Below are positions 27,331 through 37,027 of a stretch of DNA of 64,000 nucleotides, one piece after another. The stretch covers positions 9,928 to 73,927 of the forward strand of contig CAZOYP010000002.1 of the NCBI GenBank assembly GCA_964584125.1. The letters run 5' to 3'. Position 1 is the first letter of the stretch, and every line of letters begins with the position of its first letter. The DNA is from Nitromaritima sp964584125. GTDB lineage: Bacteria > Nitrospinota > Nitrospinia > Nitrospinales > VA-1. Below the pieces are notes generated by a model. The model saw only the letters and a program-made list of their open reading frames with translations, was not told the origin of the DNA and searched no databases. The translations under genes and the position numbers were made by a program.

Positions 27331-27762
27331 ATGCCTGAATTATCTGGAGTTGAAGGAAGCATTAAGCACTGCATTGAAAAAAATGGTTTCCCAAAAAAAA
27401 GTGTGCGGTTACCCTTCAAATCAGTCCATGCAAGTTGTAAAAACCATAATACCGCACTAAAAGAAGTACTCAGCAACTTAACTCAACACAAAATTATTGG
27501 AACTATTCAAGGAGATTTTATTGAATTTCGAGCCAGCAATAATTTAAAGGCACAACCACATGCCCAAAAGCAAACAAATGGCTCATCAAAAACAACCATA
27601 CCCAATATTGATGATCTCAATGAAATGGCTCAATCATGTATATCCAAAATGACTCCTGAACAAATGAAGGAGCTGCAAAACACGGTCTTGAATATGAGCG
27701 AAGAAGAAAGGGAAAATATACTCAAAAATTTCTCCCAACAATTCTTTAAAAACAAACCTTAA
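27331..27762 (+). CDS. Hypothetical protein, 143 aa
   Basis: I do not recognise this protein. The N-terminal 65 residues look like a small folded domain (basic, with two cysteines and a final GTIQGDFIEF strand). A Gln/Asn/Ser-rich linker follows, then a helical C-terminus containing LNEMAQSCISKMTPEQMKEL and MSEEERENILKNF. No signal peptide or membrane segment is visible. It is the first of two closely spaced plus-strand genes, with 29 bases to the next, and a third of unknown role follows. The divergent nadE shares its upstream region. Confidence 0.6.
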   Translation: MPELSGVEGSIKHCIEKNGFPKKSVRLPFKSVHASCKNHNTALKEVLSNLTQHKIIGTIQGDFIEFRASNNLKAQPHAQKQTNGSSKTTIPNIDDLNEMAQSCISKMTPEQMKELQNTVLNMSEEERENILKNFSQQFFKNKP

Positions 27763-27791
27763 AAAATCATACAATTTTCTTTTAAATTTAA

Positions 27792-28664
27792 ATGCTTATA
27801 TTCGCTAAAGATATTTCCAAAAAAGATTTTATACATACCGCCGAAGATCAAGACCCTGAGCTCAAAAAATATATGGATTATCAAAGGTGTTTATTCCCCT
27901 ACACTATTATAAGAGGTGGCTTAGACCTAGCGTATAAAGAGGTAGACGATATTCTAAACTATCTTGATAACGGTAACCAACCACCCAGCGATTCTAATCG
28001 GCAAGAATATCCTTCTGATATCCCTGACTGGTATCAATCAAGATTCCCATGGACAGCTAGCTTCATAAAAATTGAGAATATTCATAGCATTCTAGTAGTT
28101 TTAATAAAAGCTATGGACTCCTTCCGCACATATGAAAAGATGAACTCATATCATCTAATGGTTATTTATGATTCTAGTTTTAATATTATAGAGCTATATA
28201 ATAGCTTACTGAAAGAATCTCCTGAAAAAGCGCGCGATATTCACCTAAGTCAGGATGAACCTGTTTTCTTTGACGACTTTATTAATAATTATTGGCCACA
28301 TCTTGACTGGATGATTTTATCCCAACCTGACTTTGAACATGCGAAGCACTTAGAGCGAAAACAAAAAATCGAACTGGAAATTCAAGAAAGAATGGCTGAC
28401 GGTGAAGAACCTATCAAGGCTCTGAAAAACACGAGCAAGCAGTTTGATATAGATGAAAGTTCGCTTGAGCTTTTAAGTAGAAACAAAGTATTACAAAATT
28501 TTTTAGGTTTAGAAACTATTTCATTAGATGAAACCCCATATAACTTATTGTGTGAAGAAGTTGACAGCGGCACTAAATATGGTCTCATGCCTCTAATAGA
28601 CTCAGAGTTTTTAATAAATATGCGCCATCAAAAAAAATCGGGAACTTCTTCTTTGAAAAACTAG
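27792..28664 (+). CDS. Hypothetical protein, 290 aa
   Basis: No family is recognised. The protein is soluble and acidic with many aromatic residues. It contains RGGLDLAYKEVDDILNYL and IKIENIHSILVVLIKAM in a mixed alpha/beta N-terminal part, and a C-terminal helical segment with KIELEIQERMADGEEPIKAL. There is no signal peptide. Start ATG 27792 lacks a clear ribosome site, and the tight spacing to the previous gene suggests co-transcription. The amino-acid composition looks like a genuine coding sequence, not a shadow frame. Confidence 0.6.
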   Translation: MLIFAKDISKKDFIHTAEDQDPELKKYMDYQRCLFPYTIIRGGLDLAYKEVDDILNYLDNGNQPPSDSNRQEYPSDIPDWYQSRFPWTASFIKIENIHSILVVLIKAMDSFRTYEKMNSYHLMVIYDSSFNIIELYNSLLKESPEKARDIHLSQDEPVFFDDFINNYWPHLDWMILSQPDFEHAKHLERKQKIELEIQERMADGEEPIKALKNTSKQFDIDESSLELLSRNKVLQNFLGLETISLDETPYNLLCEEVDSGTKYGLMPLIDSEFLINMRHQKKSGTSSLKN

Positions 28665-28777
28665 ATAGATTCTTTGTTAAAGTTAAAAAATAATGCTACG
28701 TTATGGTCAACTTTATTCCGATAAAAAAAGACTTTATTGTAGTTTTCTAGCGATTGCTAGACAATCTGGAGATAAGT

Positions 28778-29542
28778 GTGAGCTGCTATATTAAATTTAA
28801 TGGCTGGGCAGGAGAAGATTTAAATGGAACTACAGCCCGTTTTGCTAAAATTTTCAAAATGGACTCTGGCAAAGCAAGCCGAGCAATGCGAAGAATAATT
28901 AACAATGGAGGCTGGCAATTTCAATGGCCTGTTTCAGACGATCAGGCAAAACTAGCGCACAGCTATTGCCGCTGGCTTGGATTTGATTTAAAGCTAATCC
29001 CAACTAAAAATTTCTTCCAATCAAACAAAAATAATAATAAACCGATTAGCTCCTCTTCTTTGGAACTAACTAAATTTTCGCCTGAACTACTCAATCAACT
29101 TGTAGAGTTAACTGCCAATGTGAGTAACGCATTTACCATTGCTCTGTATAAAATAAATCTAAGCGGAAAAACCTTAACCTTGCGTCATTACATTTCTTTG
29201 AGCACAAACTTTAATCCAGAGATAAAAGTCGGTTTTGGAAAAGGTCTTATAGGAATGGTAGCGAAGAATAAAAAACTTCTTATTGAAGAAAATTACAAAA
29301 ACAGCTCTGCAATAATTGATTTTTATAAGAAAAAAGAGGATTTAAAAAGCTATCTTATCACCCCGGTAATTCACGAGAGTCTCGAGGGAGCACTTTATAT
29401 TGACTCAAAAGAAAGCTATAACTTCCCCACGAAACTACAAAAAATATTGTCCGGCCTAGTAAATCAGATTGCTTGGCATTTAAATCATGAAAGAATATTA
29501 CCTTTGACCAACAAACCTAAATATTCAGGGAAAACCTCATAG
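28778..29542 (+). CDS. GAF-domain protein with a novel-looking N-terminal module
   Basis: Two parts are visible. Residues 1-75 form a small module with GWAGEDLNGTTARFAKIF, ASRAMRRIINNGGWQFQWPV and a final WLGFDLKLIP strand. This resembles a repeated-unit domain I have seen in deltaproteobacterial-type proteins but cannot name. The C-terminal 160 residues look like a GAF ligand-sensing domain: KVGFGKGLIGMVAKNKKLLI, SYLITPVIHESLEGALYID, ending in a helix (LVNQIAWHLNHE). The preferred start is GTG at 28778, with CTGGAG 6 bases before it; an in-frame TTG at 28754 is weaker. It probably senses a small molecule and signals through the N-terminal module. Confidence 0.65.
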   Translation: MSCYIKFNGWAGEDLNGTTARFAKIFKMDSGKASRAMRRIINNGGWQFQWPVSDDQAKLAHSYCRWLGFDLKLIPTKNFFQSNKNNNKPISSSSLELTKFSPELLNQLVELTANVSNAFTIALYKINLSGKTLTLRHYISLSTNFNPEIKVGFGKGLIGMVAKNKKLLIEENYKNSSAIIDFYKKKEDLKSYLITPVIHESLEGALYIDSKESYNFPTKLQKILSGLVNQIAWHLNHERILPLTNKPKYSGKTS

Positions 29543-29617
29543 TTAAGCAAATTTTTTTAAAGAAAAGCCTTTTACCCCAGATCCTTTGATAACATAAAAT
29601 TTTTCTATCTAAAAAAT

Positions 29618-31445
29618 TTAACGGAATGAGTTTTGCTGTAAAGGAATGTTACTTCCCCCAATCGGCCGTGCTCCTAAAACTGGAGTTAAGTTACTAGATC
29701 TATTTCTTCGATTTTTGCTTGTAACGGGCTTTCCTTCAATGGAAGATTTTTTTGGATTTTTTTGAGCTATCTTTTTTTCCTCTGATTGTTTTGCTGCCAT
29801 CTTACTAACCATTTTTTCCCAAAGAACCTGCTTTTTGTCTCCCTTATTTTTCTGTAATAATCGATTATTTTTTTTTGACCTCGACTTTAGAACTGGCTCT
29901 AATTTAGCGACTTTGGCTCTTTCACTTCTATTCCCTAAAAGGGTTTTTAATTCAGAGGGCCCGCCGATGTTAATTTCTTTTACATCCCTTGAAAACTCAA
30001 TTAAAGAATCAGGTGCACTAAAAATATCTGTCACATAAGAATTCATTGAACCACCAGAACCTAAACTTGCTATAGCTTTATTACCTGTGCCGCTTTTTTG
30101 AAGAGTCATTTGAATAACATCACTTTCAACTGTTTTTGCAAGTTGAACCGTACTTTCGACCGATACATCACTCACAGATTTTCCAGATCTACCTAAAATC
30201 TGATCCACAACACTGATAGATTTAGGTTGGCGTTGTATAAAAGCGATTTCTCCCAAGGAACCATCAGGGAGAGTTGCCAAGTCTTGGCCAATCAAACTAC
30301 CATAATATGAAACTGTAACATCTTTATCATTCGCATTCTGAGTCATACTACTAACTTCAATATCATCTAATTCATAAATATTTATATCCCCTGAGATACT
30401 GTTAGTAAGGTCTATAGAATGTAATGTGGTTTCAATCGGATTTGCTGACATACCAAACCCATTATTAGAAACCACAATCAACCTACCATTTGCTGCTTCA
30501 ATATCTGTGGACTTATCCGAGTCCCCGTCAAATATTCCACCACCTGTCGAGGTAAGTGAAATAGCAGAATCAGAACTATTCGATGAGGCCAGCGAACTAG
30601 TCAATGTCAAATCTCCACTGGATTGTAAAGTAATTGTTCCACCAACATCTTGAACTCCTAAGATATTCATGGTTTGGCTAGTTCCACCAACTTTTACAGA
30701 CTGATTGCCTCCTATTGCCGAAGTACCTAGGGTGATAGAACTATTCGTCGCAAGTGTTGTGTTCGCTGAAGAACCGGTCGTATTAAAATTAACCGCACCC
30801 GTAAAATCATTCGATGTATTACTCAATGTGATAGATTGGTTATTCGCACTAGTGGTAAAAGTCGAATTACCTGCTAACGTTAATGCTGCTGCTCCTGTAA
30901 TCCCTCCCGTGTTTGCAGTTGCGGTCAAACCATTGAACGTAGAATCTCCACTGGAAAATGCAATACTAGAAGAATTTAAATCAACGGTTGTTATATTGGT
31001 GCTGTTTGCCGAGCTGATACCGTTTACTGTCATAGCCCCTGCTGTATTATCACCGATGGCTAGTGTTCCTGCCGTGATTTTCCCCAATTCCGACCCTGTA
31101 ATTGTCATATTTCCCGATGTTGATCCCAGCCCTATACTACCGCCATCAGATATACTAAGCGTTGTAGTTCCTACCCCGGCGTTAATTTCTCCTGAAAGGT
31201 CAAAGTCATTTGCTATAAGAGAAAGTGTGCTACCTCCAGTGGAGAAAATCCCTGCTGTATTGCTGAAATCTCCAGCACCATCATCGTTTGAATCTGCATC
31301 CAAAGTTGCTGTGCTACTTGTGGTTACATTTACGCTCTGGGTGATGCCATTTCCTGAGCTAACGCCTAAAGCCTGAAAGGTTGATGCATTATTAGAAAAA
31401 TTAACACTGGAAGCGCTTGCTGTGATCAAGTTAAGTGCAGCGACA
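29618..31445 (-). CDS. TpsA-type filamentous haemagglutinin adhesin, C-terminal portion (beyond the sequence gap)
   Basis: This open stretch is the 3' continuation of the adhesin whose 5' part ends at the N gap. It carries more beta-helix repeats of the same kind, for example TTLSISDGGSIGLGSTSGN and ITAGTLAIGDNTAGAMTVNG. A non-repetitive tail follows, with YVTDIFSAPDSLIEFS and a basic Lys/Arg/Gln-rich end (KSRSKKNNRLLQKNKGD), finishing NIPLQQNSFR. Ser/Thr/Gly/Asn/Ala dominate the repeat part, as in secreted beta-helix adhesins. The frame differs from the 5' part only because the gap was filled with 100 Ns; see the repeat entries. The stop at 29618 is genuine. Confidence 0.82.
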
Positions 31446-31607
31446 NNNNNNNNNNNNNNNNNNNNNNNNNNNNNNNNNNNNNNNNNNNNNNNNNNNNNNN
31501 NNNNNNNNNNNNNNNNNNNNNNNNNNNNNNNNNNNNNNNNNNNNNGACGTACCTCCAAGACCGATCGTTCCACCATCGGACACAGCTATCGTTGTCGAGC
31601 TTGTTCC
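31391..31607 (-). repeat. Near-identical internal repeat, copy A (interrupted by the N gap)
   Basis: The 55 bases left of the gap (31391-31445) are identical to 32040-32094. The 62 bases right of it (31546-31607) match 32215-32276 with one mismatch. The unit encodes one beta-helix module of the adhesin. The missing middle should be about 120 bases if it equals copy B. Confidence 0.85.
31446..31545. other. 100-N assembly gap
   Basis: A round run of 100 Ns inside the adhesin gene marks a scaffold gap of unestimated length. It falls exactly inside a repeat copy, which explains the assembly failure. In the intact copy the corresponding distance is 120 bases (32095-32214). Confidence 0.98.
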
Positions 31608-34600
31608 GCTATAGATTGATCCAGAAAAAATTACATCGTTCGCAGTTATAGCAAGAGGATTATTTTCGGTAGATACTGTTTTAGAGGTACTGATTGAAAA
31701 ATCTCCTACACCATTACCATCGCTATCCGCAGTCATAATTGTGGCACCTGCTGTAGTAAAGTCTTCACTTAATGAAATGTTGCCGACTGAAGTAAGTGTA
31801 AATGCTCCTGCCCCCGTAATACCACCAGAAGTTGTCGACATAGAAAGGTCACCCCCTGCGGTGAACGCTGCTCCAGCCCCAAAATCAATCCCCGTTGCTC
31901 CTGCCAAAGTCAGGGGGCCCGCGCTAGTTATGGATGTAGAGTCAATAGAAAGTTTTCCTGTGTCTGTTGCTATCGCTAGACCACTTCCGAAGCTTGCACT
32001 ACCAGCTTGAGCTGTTAATGAATTAAAAGTAGAGTTGCCATTAGAAAAATTAACACTGGAAGCGCTTGCTGTGATCAAGTTAAGTGCAGCGACATTAGTA
32101 CTGTTCGCGGCAGAGATACCATCCACAGTAATATTACCCGTTGAACTACTACCAATGTTCAATACGCCCGCAGTTATATTGGCTAGCTCTGTGCCGGTAA
32201 TACTCATATCACCAGACGTACCTCCAAGACCGATCGTTCCACCATCGGACACAGCTATCGTTGTCGAGCCTGTTCCACTGGAAACTGCACCTAAAATATC
32301 AATATCATTTGCAATGATGCTAATACTTTGGTTATTTGTAGAAGCAATGGTTTTACCGGAGGTAATGTTAAATGCTCCTGTGCCATTTGCATCATAGTCT
32401 GCATTAAAAACCGAAGGCCGCTCGGTAGATACGTTACCGTTAACGGTAATTCCATTGCCTGCATTTATTGTAGGTAAGTTAATTGTAGTATTCCCTGTGC
32501 CAAACTCTACTGAACCATTAGTGCCACTTGAATTTAATGTGACACCACCTGAAATATGCGCGATATTTACTCCATCGATATACATATTTCCACTTGAACT
32601 GTCTCCAATAACTAACTTTGCTGCAGTGATGTTACTTAACTCACTCTGCATCAATGTCAATCCGCAGGCAGAACCGTTACAAATAGTAGAAACTGTAGAG
32701 GCATTAGCGCTTGCTGTTATGCCATCCAATCCAATTGTTTCGCCGTTCCCACCAAGAATAGTTAATGTTCCAGTACCTGCGTCCAACGCCCCCGATAAAG
32801 AAAAATCTGTCCCTGTAAGAGTGACATCTCCTCCATTGCTATCCATCGCTCCAACTGACAAAGTGGCCCCTCCTGTAAGACTAATATCACCTCCGTTTGT
32901 ATCCATTGCCCCAACCGACAAAGTCCCTCCAGCACTCATAACAATACTTCCACCGGAGGTTTCAATTTTGTCCGACGTATCTGAGAAAGATATATTGCCA
33001 TTAGTTGCAGTGAAGGTAACGCTTTGCCCGCTTGTTTGAGCAAAGTTTAAACTGTTACCTAAAGTAATAGAGCTAGTAGCAAGCATATCTATATTGGTGG
33101 TAGACGCGACTGCTTCCAAAATATTTTCGTAGGTTGTAAAAGAAGTCGCTGCACTAGCAGAGGCTGTACCCGATCCTCCGGAAATAGTTATAGTGTCCGG
33201 GTCTAGTAGAAGTGTTCCCGAGTTTCCATTTGCAGCGGTTGTATCAACATTACCAACAAAGTAAAGTTCTTCTTTACCTGAAACTTCTACGAACCCACCA
33301 TCACCAAATAACCTTCCACCTCTCGACCTTATGGTTCCAAAAAATTCTGTTCGGCGGTCTGCCCAGAAAATGGTTCGACCTCCACTACCTCCAGTCACCG
33401 CATCAGCAAAAATAGAAACATTAGGCCCAACATAGTTTTCTGTCGCTGTTGGAATCAGACCTAATCCCTGATAATCACCACCAACTAATAATAAGCCCCC
33501 TCCGGTATCACCTGACACATCAATACGCGCATTATCATAAAGGCCTACTCGGTTACCCAAAATATGAACGACACCTCCTGTCTCACCAGTTTCAAAACCT
33601 GTTGCATTGATAGTTCCAGAAACGTTGACCAATCCATCACTACCACCCGTAAGATAAATAGAACCATTTTTTTTTGTTACCGACTGTGCCTGAATATAAC
33701 CAGACATATTGATTACACTATCGACTAAATTCTGCGCAGTTCGAACATCCACTGCGATCGTCCCACCATCTGCATAAATGCTCCCACTGTTAGACACGAG
33801 CGAGTTTAATTGTTTTCCGTCAAACCCTGTTACATCTTCTAAAGCCTGACCGTCTAAACCCAAGTTAACCAACTGGTCACCATATAGGTCGAGAGTGAAA
33901 GTACTTCCAGCCGCAAGGCTTACTTTTCCTAAACGTGCATTAATAATTCCTGTATTTTGAATTCCCGGTGCAACAAATGCGACCAAACCTCCTTCTGCTG
34001 CAGTAATAGACCCCTGGTTGGCAATTGTATTCGATAACTCTGGAGAGATAGAAAAGTGGTATTGTCCGTTCATGAAATTTGTATTCGATATATCGCTTGT
34101 CGTAGCAACTAAGCCGTGAACATCAATTTCTGCTCCATTACCAAAAAGAATGCCGTTACGGTTTATCAACATTAAGTTCCCGTTTGATGTTAGTTTCCCG
34201 AATATTGAAGATGGGTCGTTGCCAATCACGCGGTTCAGTGTTACTGAAGTTGCAGATGGTGCTTGAAAATTGACATGCTCTCCCCCAGCGATATTAAACG
34301 AGCTCCAGTCAATGATCGACTTATCACTACCCTGAGAGACGTTAAGCTTACTGTCTGAAACCTGATTAATTGTTGCTGAACCCAACTGCACCGTACCATT
34401 AGTTGGTAAGGCATAAACCAGGGATGGGAAAATACCTAAAAGATATGTTAGGAGTGAAACTAGAAATACAAGACCTCTTCCTGGCCTTCTCATCTGCTTA
34501 ATTAAATGGTTATTGCAAGAAGAGTTTTTCGCTTGGGAAACAGACTTTTTTTGTTGCACACCCGGATGGACCGACTGAATTAAAACTCGTTGTCCTATTT

Positions 34601-34613
34601 TCATTAAATTCAT
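31546..34613 (-). CDS. TpsA-type filamentous haemagglutinin adhesin, N-terminal portion
   Basis: This is the secreted partner of the two-partner system. The signal peptide has a long basic n-region, a hydrophobic core and likely cleavage at VYA-LP. The TPS domain follows with NGTVQLGSATINQVSDSKLNV, IIDWSSFNIAGGEHVNFQ and LINRNGILFGNGAEIDVHGL, the last standing in for the usual NPNG motif. Beta-helix repeats continue into the gap. I choose ATG 34613 (MNLMKIGQRV) because AAGGA lies 7 bases before it; the first in-frame ATG at 34679 has no ribosome site. TpsB ends about 96 bases upstream. The secreted adhesin should be exported through TpsB. Joined across the gap, the gene would encode roughly 1670 residues. 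Confidence 0.88.
32040..32276 (-). repeat. Near-identical internal repeat, copy B (intact)
   Basis: This 237-base unit encodes the stretch from TIAVSDGGTIGLGGTSGD to NLITASASSVNFSN. Its ends match copy A almost perfectly at the DNA level, while further modules in the same gene are similar only as protein. It is therefore a recent duplication. Confidence 0.85.
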
Positions 34614-34709
34614 ACTATCTTCCTTGCAGATTTCAAGATCAAACAATGTTGAAAGTTTTAATTTCGAGACAGCCTTCATGAAAAAAACTGCTTATTAAAC
34701 TCGCTGCTA

Positions 34710-36449
34710 TCAAAACCTTTTAGATAAGCTGAAAAAGAATCTCGGGTCCTGGTTTCCTTCCGCAGCAACATTATCTGATACAGGCTTATTCATCTCGAAA
34801 TAACCAGAAACTGAATCGGTCAAGTTAAACTTCACCCCTAAACCTATCGAGGTAAGGTCTTGTCGTTTAGCGCCTGTAGAAGTTTGAATCTTATTCCAAA
34901 CAGATCCATAATCTAAAAAGCTGTAGACTTGTAAGTCTGACAAATAGTCCCATGCAGGACGAAATGCTCTCTGCAATTCGATTTTAAAGGCAACTCCGTG
35001 GTCACCAGTAATTTCTGAAGAATCGTATGCTCGGCCATACTGAGAACCACCTACCCCAAACTCTTCAGATGCGAGTAGTTTGTCGAAGGAAAATTGCCAA
35101 GAAGCAGAACTCAATAAGTTCCAACTAGGTGCCAAACTCTGCATCCTCATGAAACTTCCAGTCAGTTTTGTAAAATTACTTTTACCCTGTGATCTTGAAA
35201 GGTTTGACGACCCTGACTCCGTAGCATCAAAAACGTTCAACCCCTGATTCAAATTAAACCGGATGAGATTTACCCCCTTGTACTGGTCAGCGTAGTCATA
35301 AGAGAGCCCAATATTCATCACTCTCAAACGATCTTCCGAATCTAACGAACCAAGAATTTTTGTCGACGAGTTCCTTCCTGTGAAACCCAAATGACCAGTT
35401 AAGTTTTTTCCGCGAGACCGAATAAATGGGTGCGTTAACCGCAAAGTAATGGTTTTACTATCTCCGTTAATATTAAATTGTTTAAGACTAGAGCCTGGTT
35501 CTGAATCACTTAGTGATCCAGAAAAAAATAATCTCGTACCCTCCTTATTGATCGGAATATCGTAAAATGCATTTAGAAAAAGTAACTCTTCCGTTTGACT
35601 CGTAACCACTCCCTGCAAACCCGATCTACTGTGATTTCCAAATAATGAATTCACAGTCAAATCACCCGAAAATTGATATGGACCATTGAACTTTGAACCA
35701 CGGTTATCAGCTCCAACGTGACCCTCGAAAGCCTTATCAGCTAGGACCAAAGTCATTGTCGTAGCACTTGGTTTATCTTCCGAAGGTGTCAAAATCGACT
35801 TCGCCGTCACCCCAGGTAAGTCGTCTATCAACAACAAATACCGTTCCAGATCAAATGCACGTAAAGGACGTGATTTGAGAATTTTTTTCCTGTAGTGATC
35901 TATCAACTTTCTAGGGCCGCGGACAGGCCCTTGAATATTTATTTTATCTATATAGCCCTCAACAATCGTCAAGTAGACAACACCGTTCTTTATTTTCTGA
36001 GGTGGAACAATCGCCTTAGATAAAATATAACCATCGTTTCGATACTTATTTGTTATCCTTTGAGCTATTTCATAAATATCCTTAAGGACTAATTCCTTTT
36101 TTAAATAGTCGCGATATAACGGTTTGAAGTTTTTTTTGTCATAAATGGTTGTTCCTTTAATGAACAATTGCTTTAGAACAAACTTGACTCCTTTTAAATC
36201 TTCGGGAAACACCGGCGCCATACTTTTGGGTTCGATAGGAACAACCGAAGACTTTGGACTCGATCGCTTACCAAACCTACGGTCAAACCGATGAGGTGCT
36301 GCCTGTTTATAAGCACGGTCCCGCCCTTCCGGTGAGATTTGAGCCTGGGCCTCACCACTATGGAGCGACCAGTTGAACATGCCCACTAGAAAAAAAATTA
36401 CTACTCTAAAATGATTTGACCCTATAAGGGCTCGAGAATTCTCCACCAC
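34710..36449 (-). CDS. TpsB-type (ShlB/FhaC/HecB) outer-membrane translocator
   Basis: A 579-residue outer-membrane protein of the FhaC family. A signal-like hydrophobic stretch lies at the N-terminus (VVIFFLVGMFNWSLHSGEAQAQ). POTRA-type sequences follow at about residues 85-240: VLKQLFIKGTTIYDKKNF, then YLTIVEGYIDKINIQGP. The rest is an amphipathic beta-barrel ending in the outer-membrane signature FFFSLSKRF with a terminal Phe. The start is GTG with AGGA just upstream. It would recognise the TPS domain of the adhesin downstream and export it to the surface. The long intergenic region upstream probably contains the operon promoter. Confidence 0.92.
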   Translation of the reverse strand: MVENSRALIGSNHFRVVIFFLVGMFNWSLHSGEAQAQISPEGRDRAYKQAAPHRFDRRFGKRSSPKSSVVPIEPKSMAPVFPEDLKGVKFVLKQLFIKGTTIYDKKNFKPLYRDYLKKELVLKDIYEIAQRITNKYRNDGYILSKAIVPPQKIKNGVVYLTIVEGYIDKINIQGPVRGPRKLIDHYRKKILKSRPLRAFDLERYLLLIDDLPGVTAKSILTPSEDKPSATTMTLVLADKAFEGHVGADNRGSKFNGPYQFSGDLTVNSLFGNHSRSGLQGVVTSQTEELLFLNAFYDIPINKEGTRLFFSGSLSDSEPGSSLKQFNINGDSKTITLRLTHPFIRSRGKNLTGHLGFTGRNSSTKILGSLDSEDRLRVMNIGLSYDYADQYKGVNLIRFNLNQGLNVFDATESGSSNLSRSQGKSNFTKLTGSFMRMQSLAPSWNLLSSASWQFSFDKLLASEEFGVGGSQYGRAYDSSEITGDHGVAFKIELQRAFRPAWDYLSDLQVYSFLDYGSVWNKIQTSTGAKRQDLTSIGLGVKFNLTDSVSGYFEMNKPVSDNVAAEGNQDPRFFFSLSKRF

Positions 36450-37027
36450 AATTTCCTATCGGCTAAATTCAACTATTTGTTAATCATTTAAAAGCAAGTT
36501 TTAAAAATCCCTAAAAACAAATAAATCTTTATTTATCAGTACTTTAAATAAGTTTTTAAAAAATATAGCCAAAGGTACCTTAATCGGTCTATACCTGTGG
36601 TTACAAGTCCACCTCAAAATAAAAATTATTGTTTTATAATGACTTGTATACCCTTGAGGGTAAAAGCAAAGACTATGCCAAGCTTCGGACGACCATGATA
36701 GAGGAGAAAGACATTTATTTATAATGCTTTACTGATTTTTTAAGTGCTTTGAGAGAATGAAGGTTGTTACAGGCTGGGAAAAACCTACCTACTCGGTATC
36801 ATTTTGATAAATTCAAGGCAAAACTCTTCATATCAGCTTATATCCAAAAAATAACCCGGAAACACTATCTTTAAAAAGCAAATCATTCTATTCCTCTACC
36901 GGGTGATAGCAGTCTTAGAAAGCTGGGTTTAAAATAAGTTCATCCCTTTATGCTAATATTATAGGTATTGATTAAATTTCACTTCGATTTTTAAGAACAG
37001 CAACCCAATCTATAAGCCTTTTAGCAA
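36450..37027. other. Long divergent intergenic region (tpsBA / phosphohexomutase)
   Basis: This 578-base stretch separates divergent genes. It contains a TATAAT at 36635-36640 without a good -35, and a small TACCC-TTGA-GGGTA inverted repeat at 36649-36662. ACCCGG (36854-36859) is complementary to CCGGGT (36899-36904). No ORF or recognised RNA is present. It must carry the promoters of both flanking transcription units, but I cannot place them with confidence. Confidence 0.4.

Noticed and set aside
30705..31376. 223-residue open frame on the plus strand opposite the adhesin
   Set aside because: It is a mirror of the repetitive minus-strand gene. Its Val/Pro/Ala-rich composition comes from the antisense of Ser/Thr/Gly/Asn codons.
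32455..33039. 194-residue open frame on the plus strand opposite the adhesin
   Set aside because: Same antisense effect of the repetitive gene; no ribosome site or family pattern.
29618..34613. Adhesin as a frameshifted pseudogene
   Set aside because: The frame change sits exactly at the N gap and is repaired if the missing piece has the length found in the intact repeat copy.
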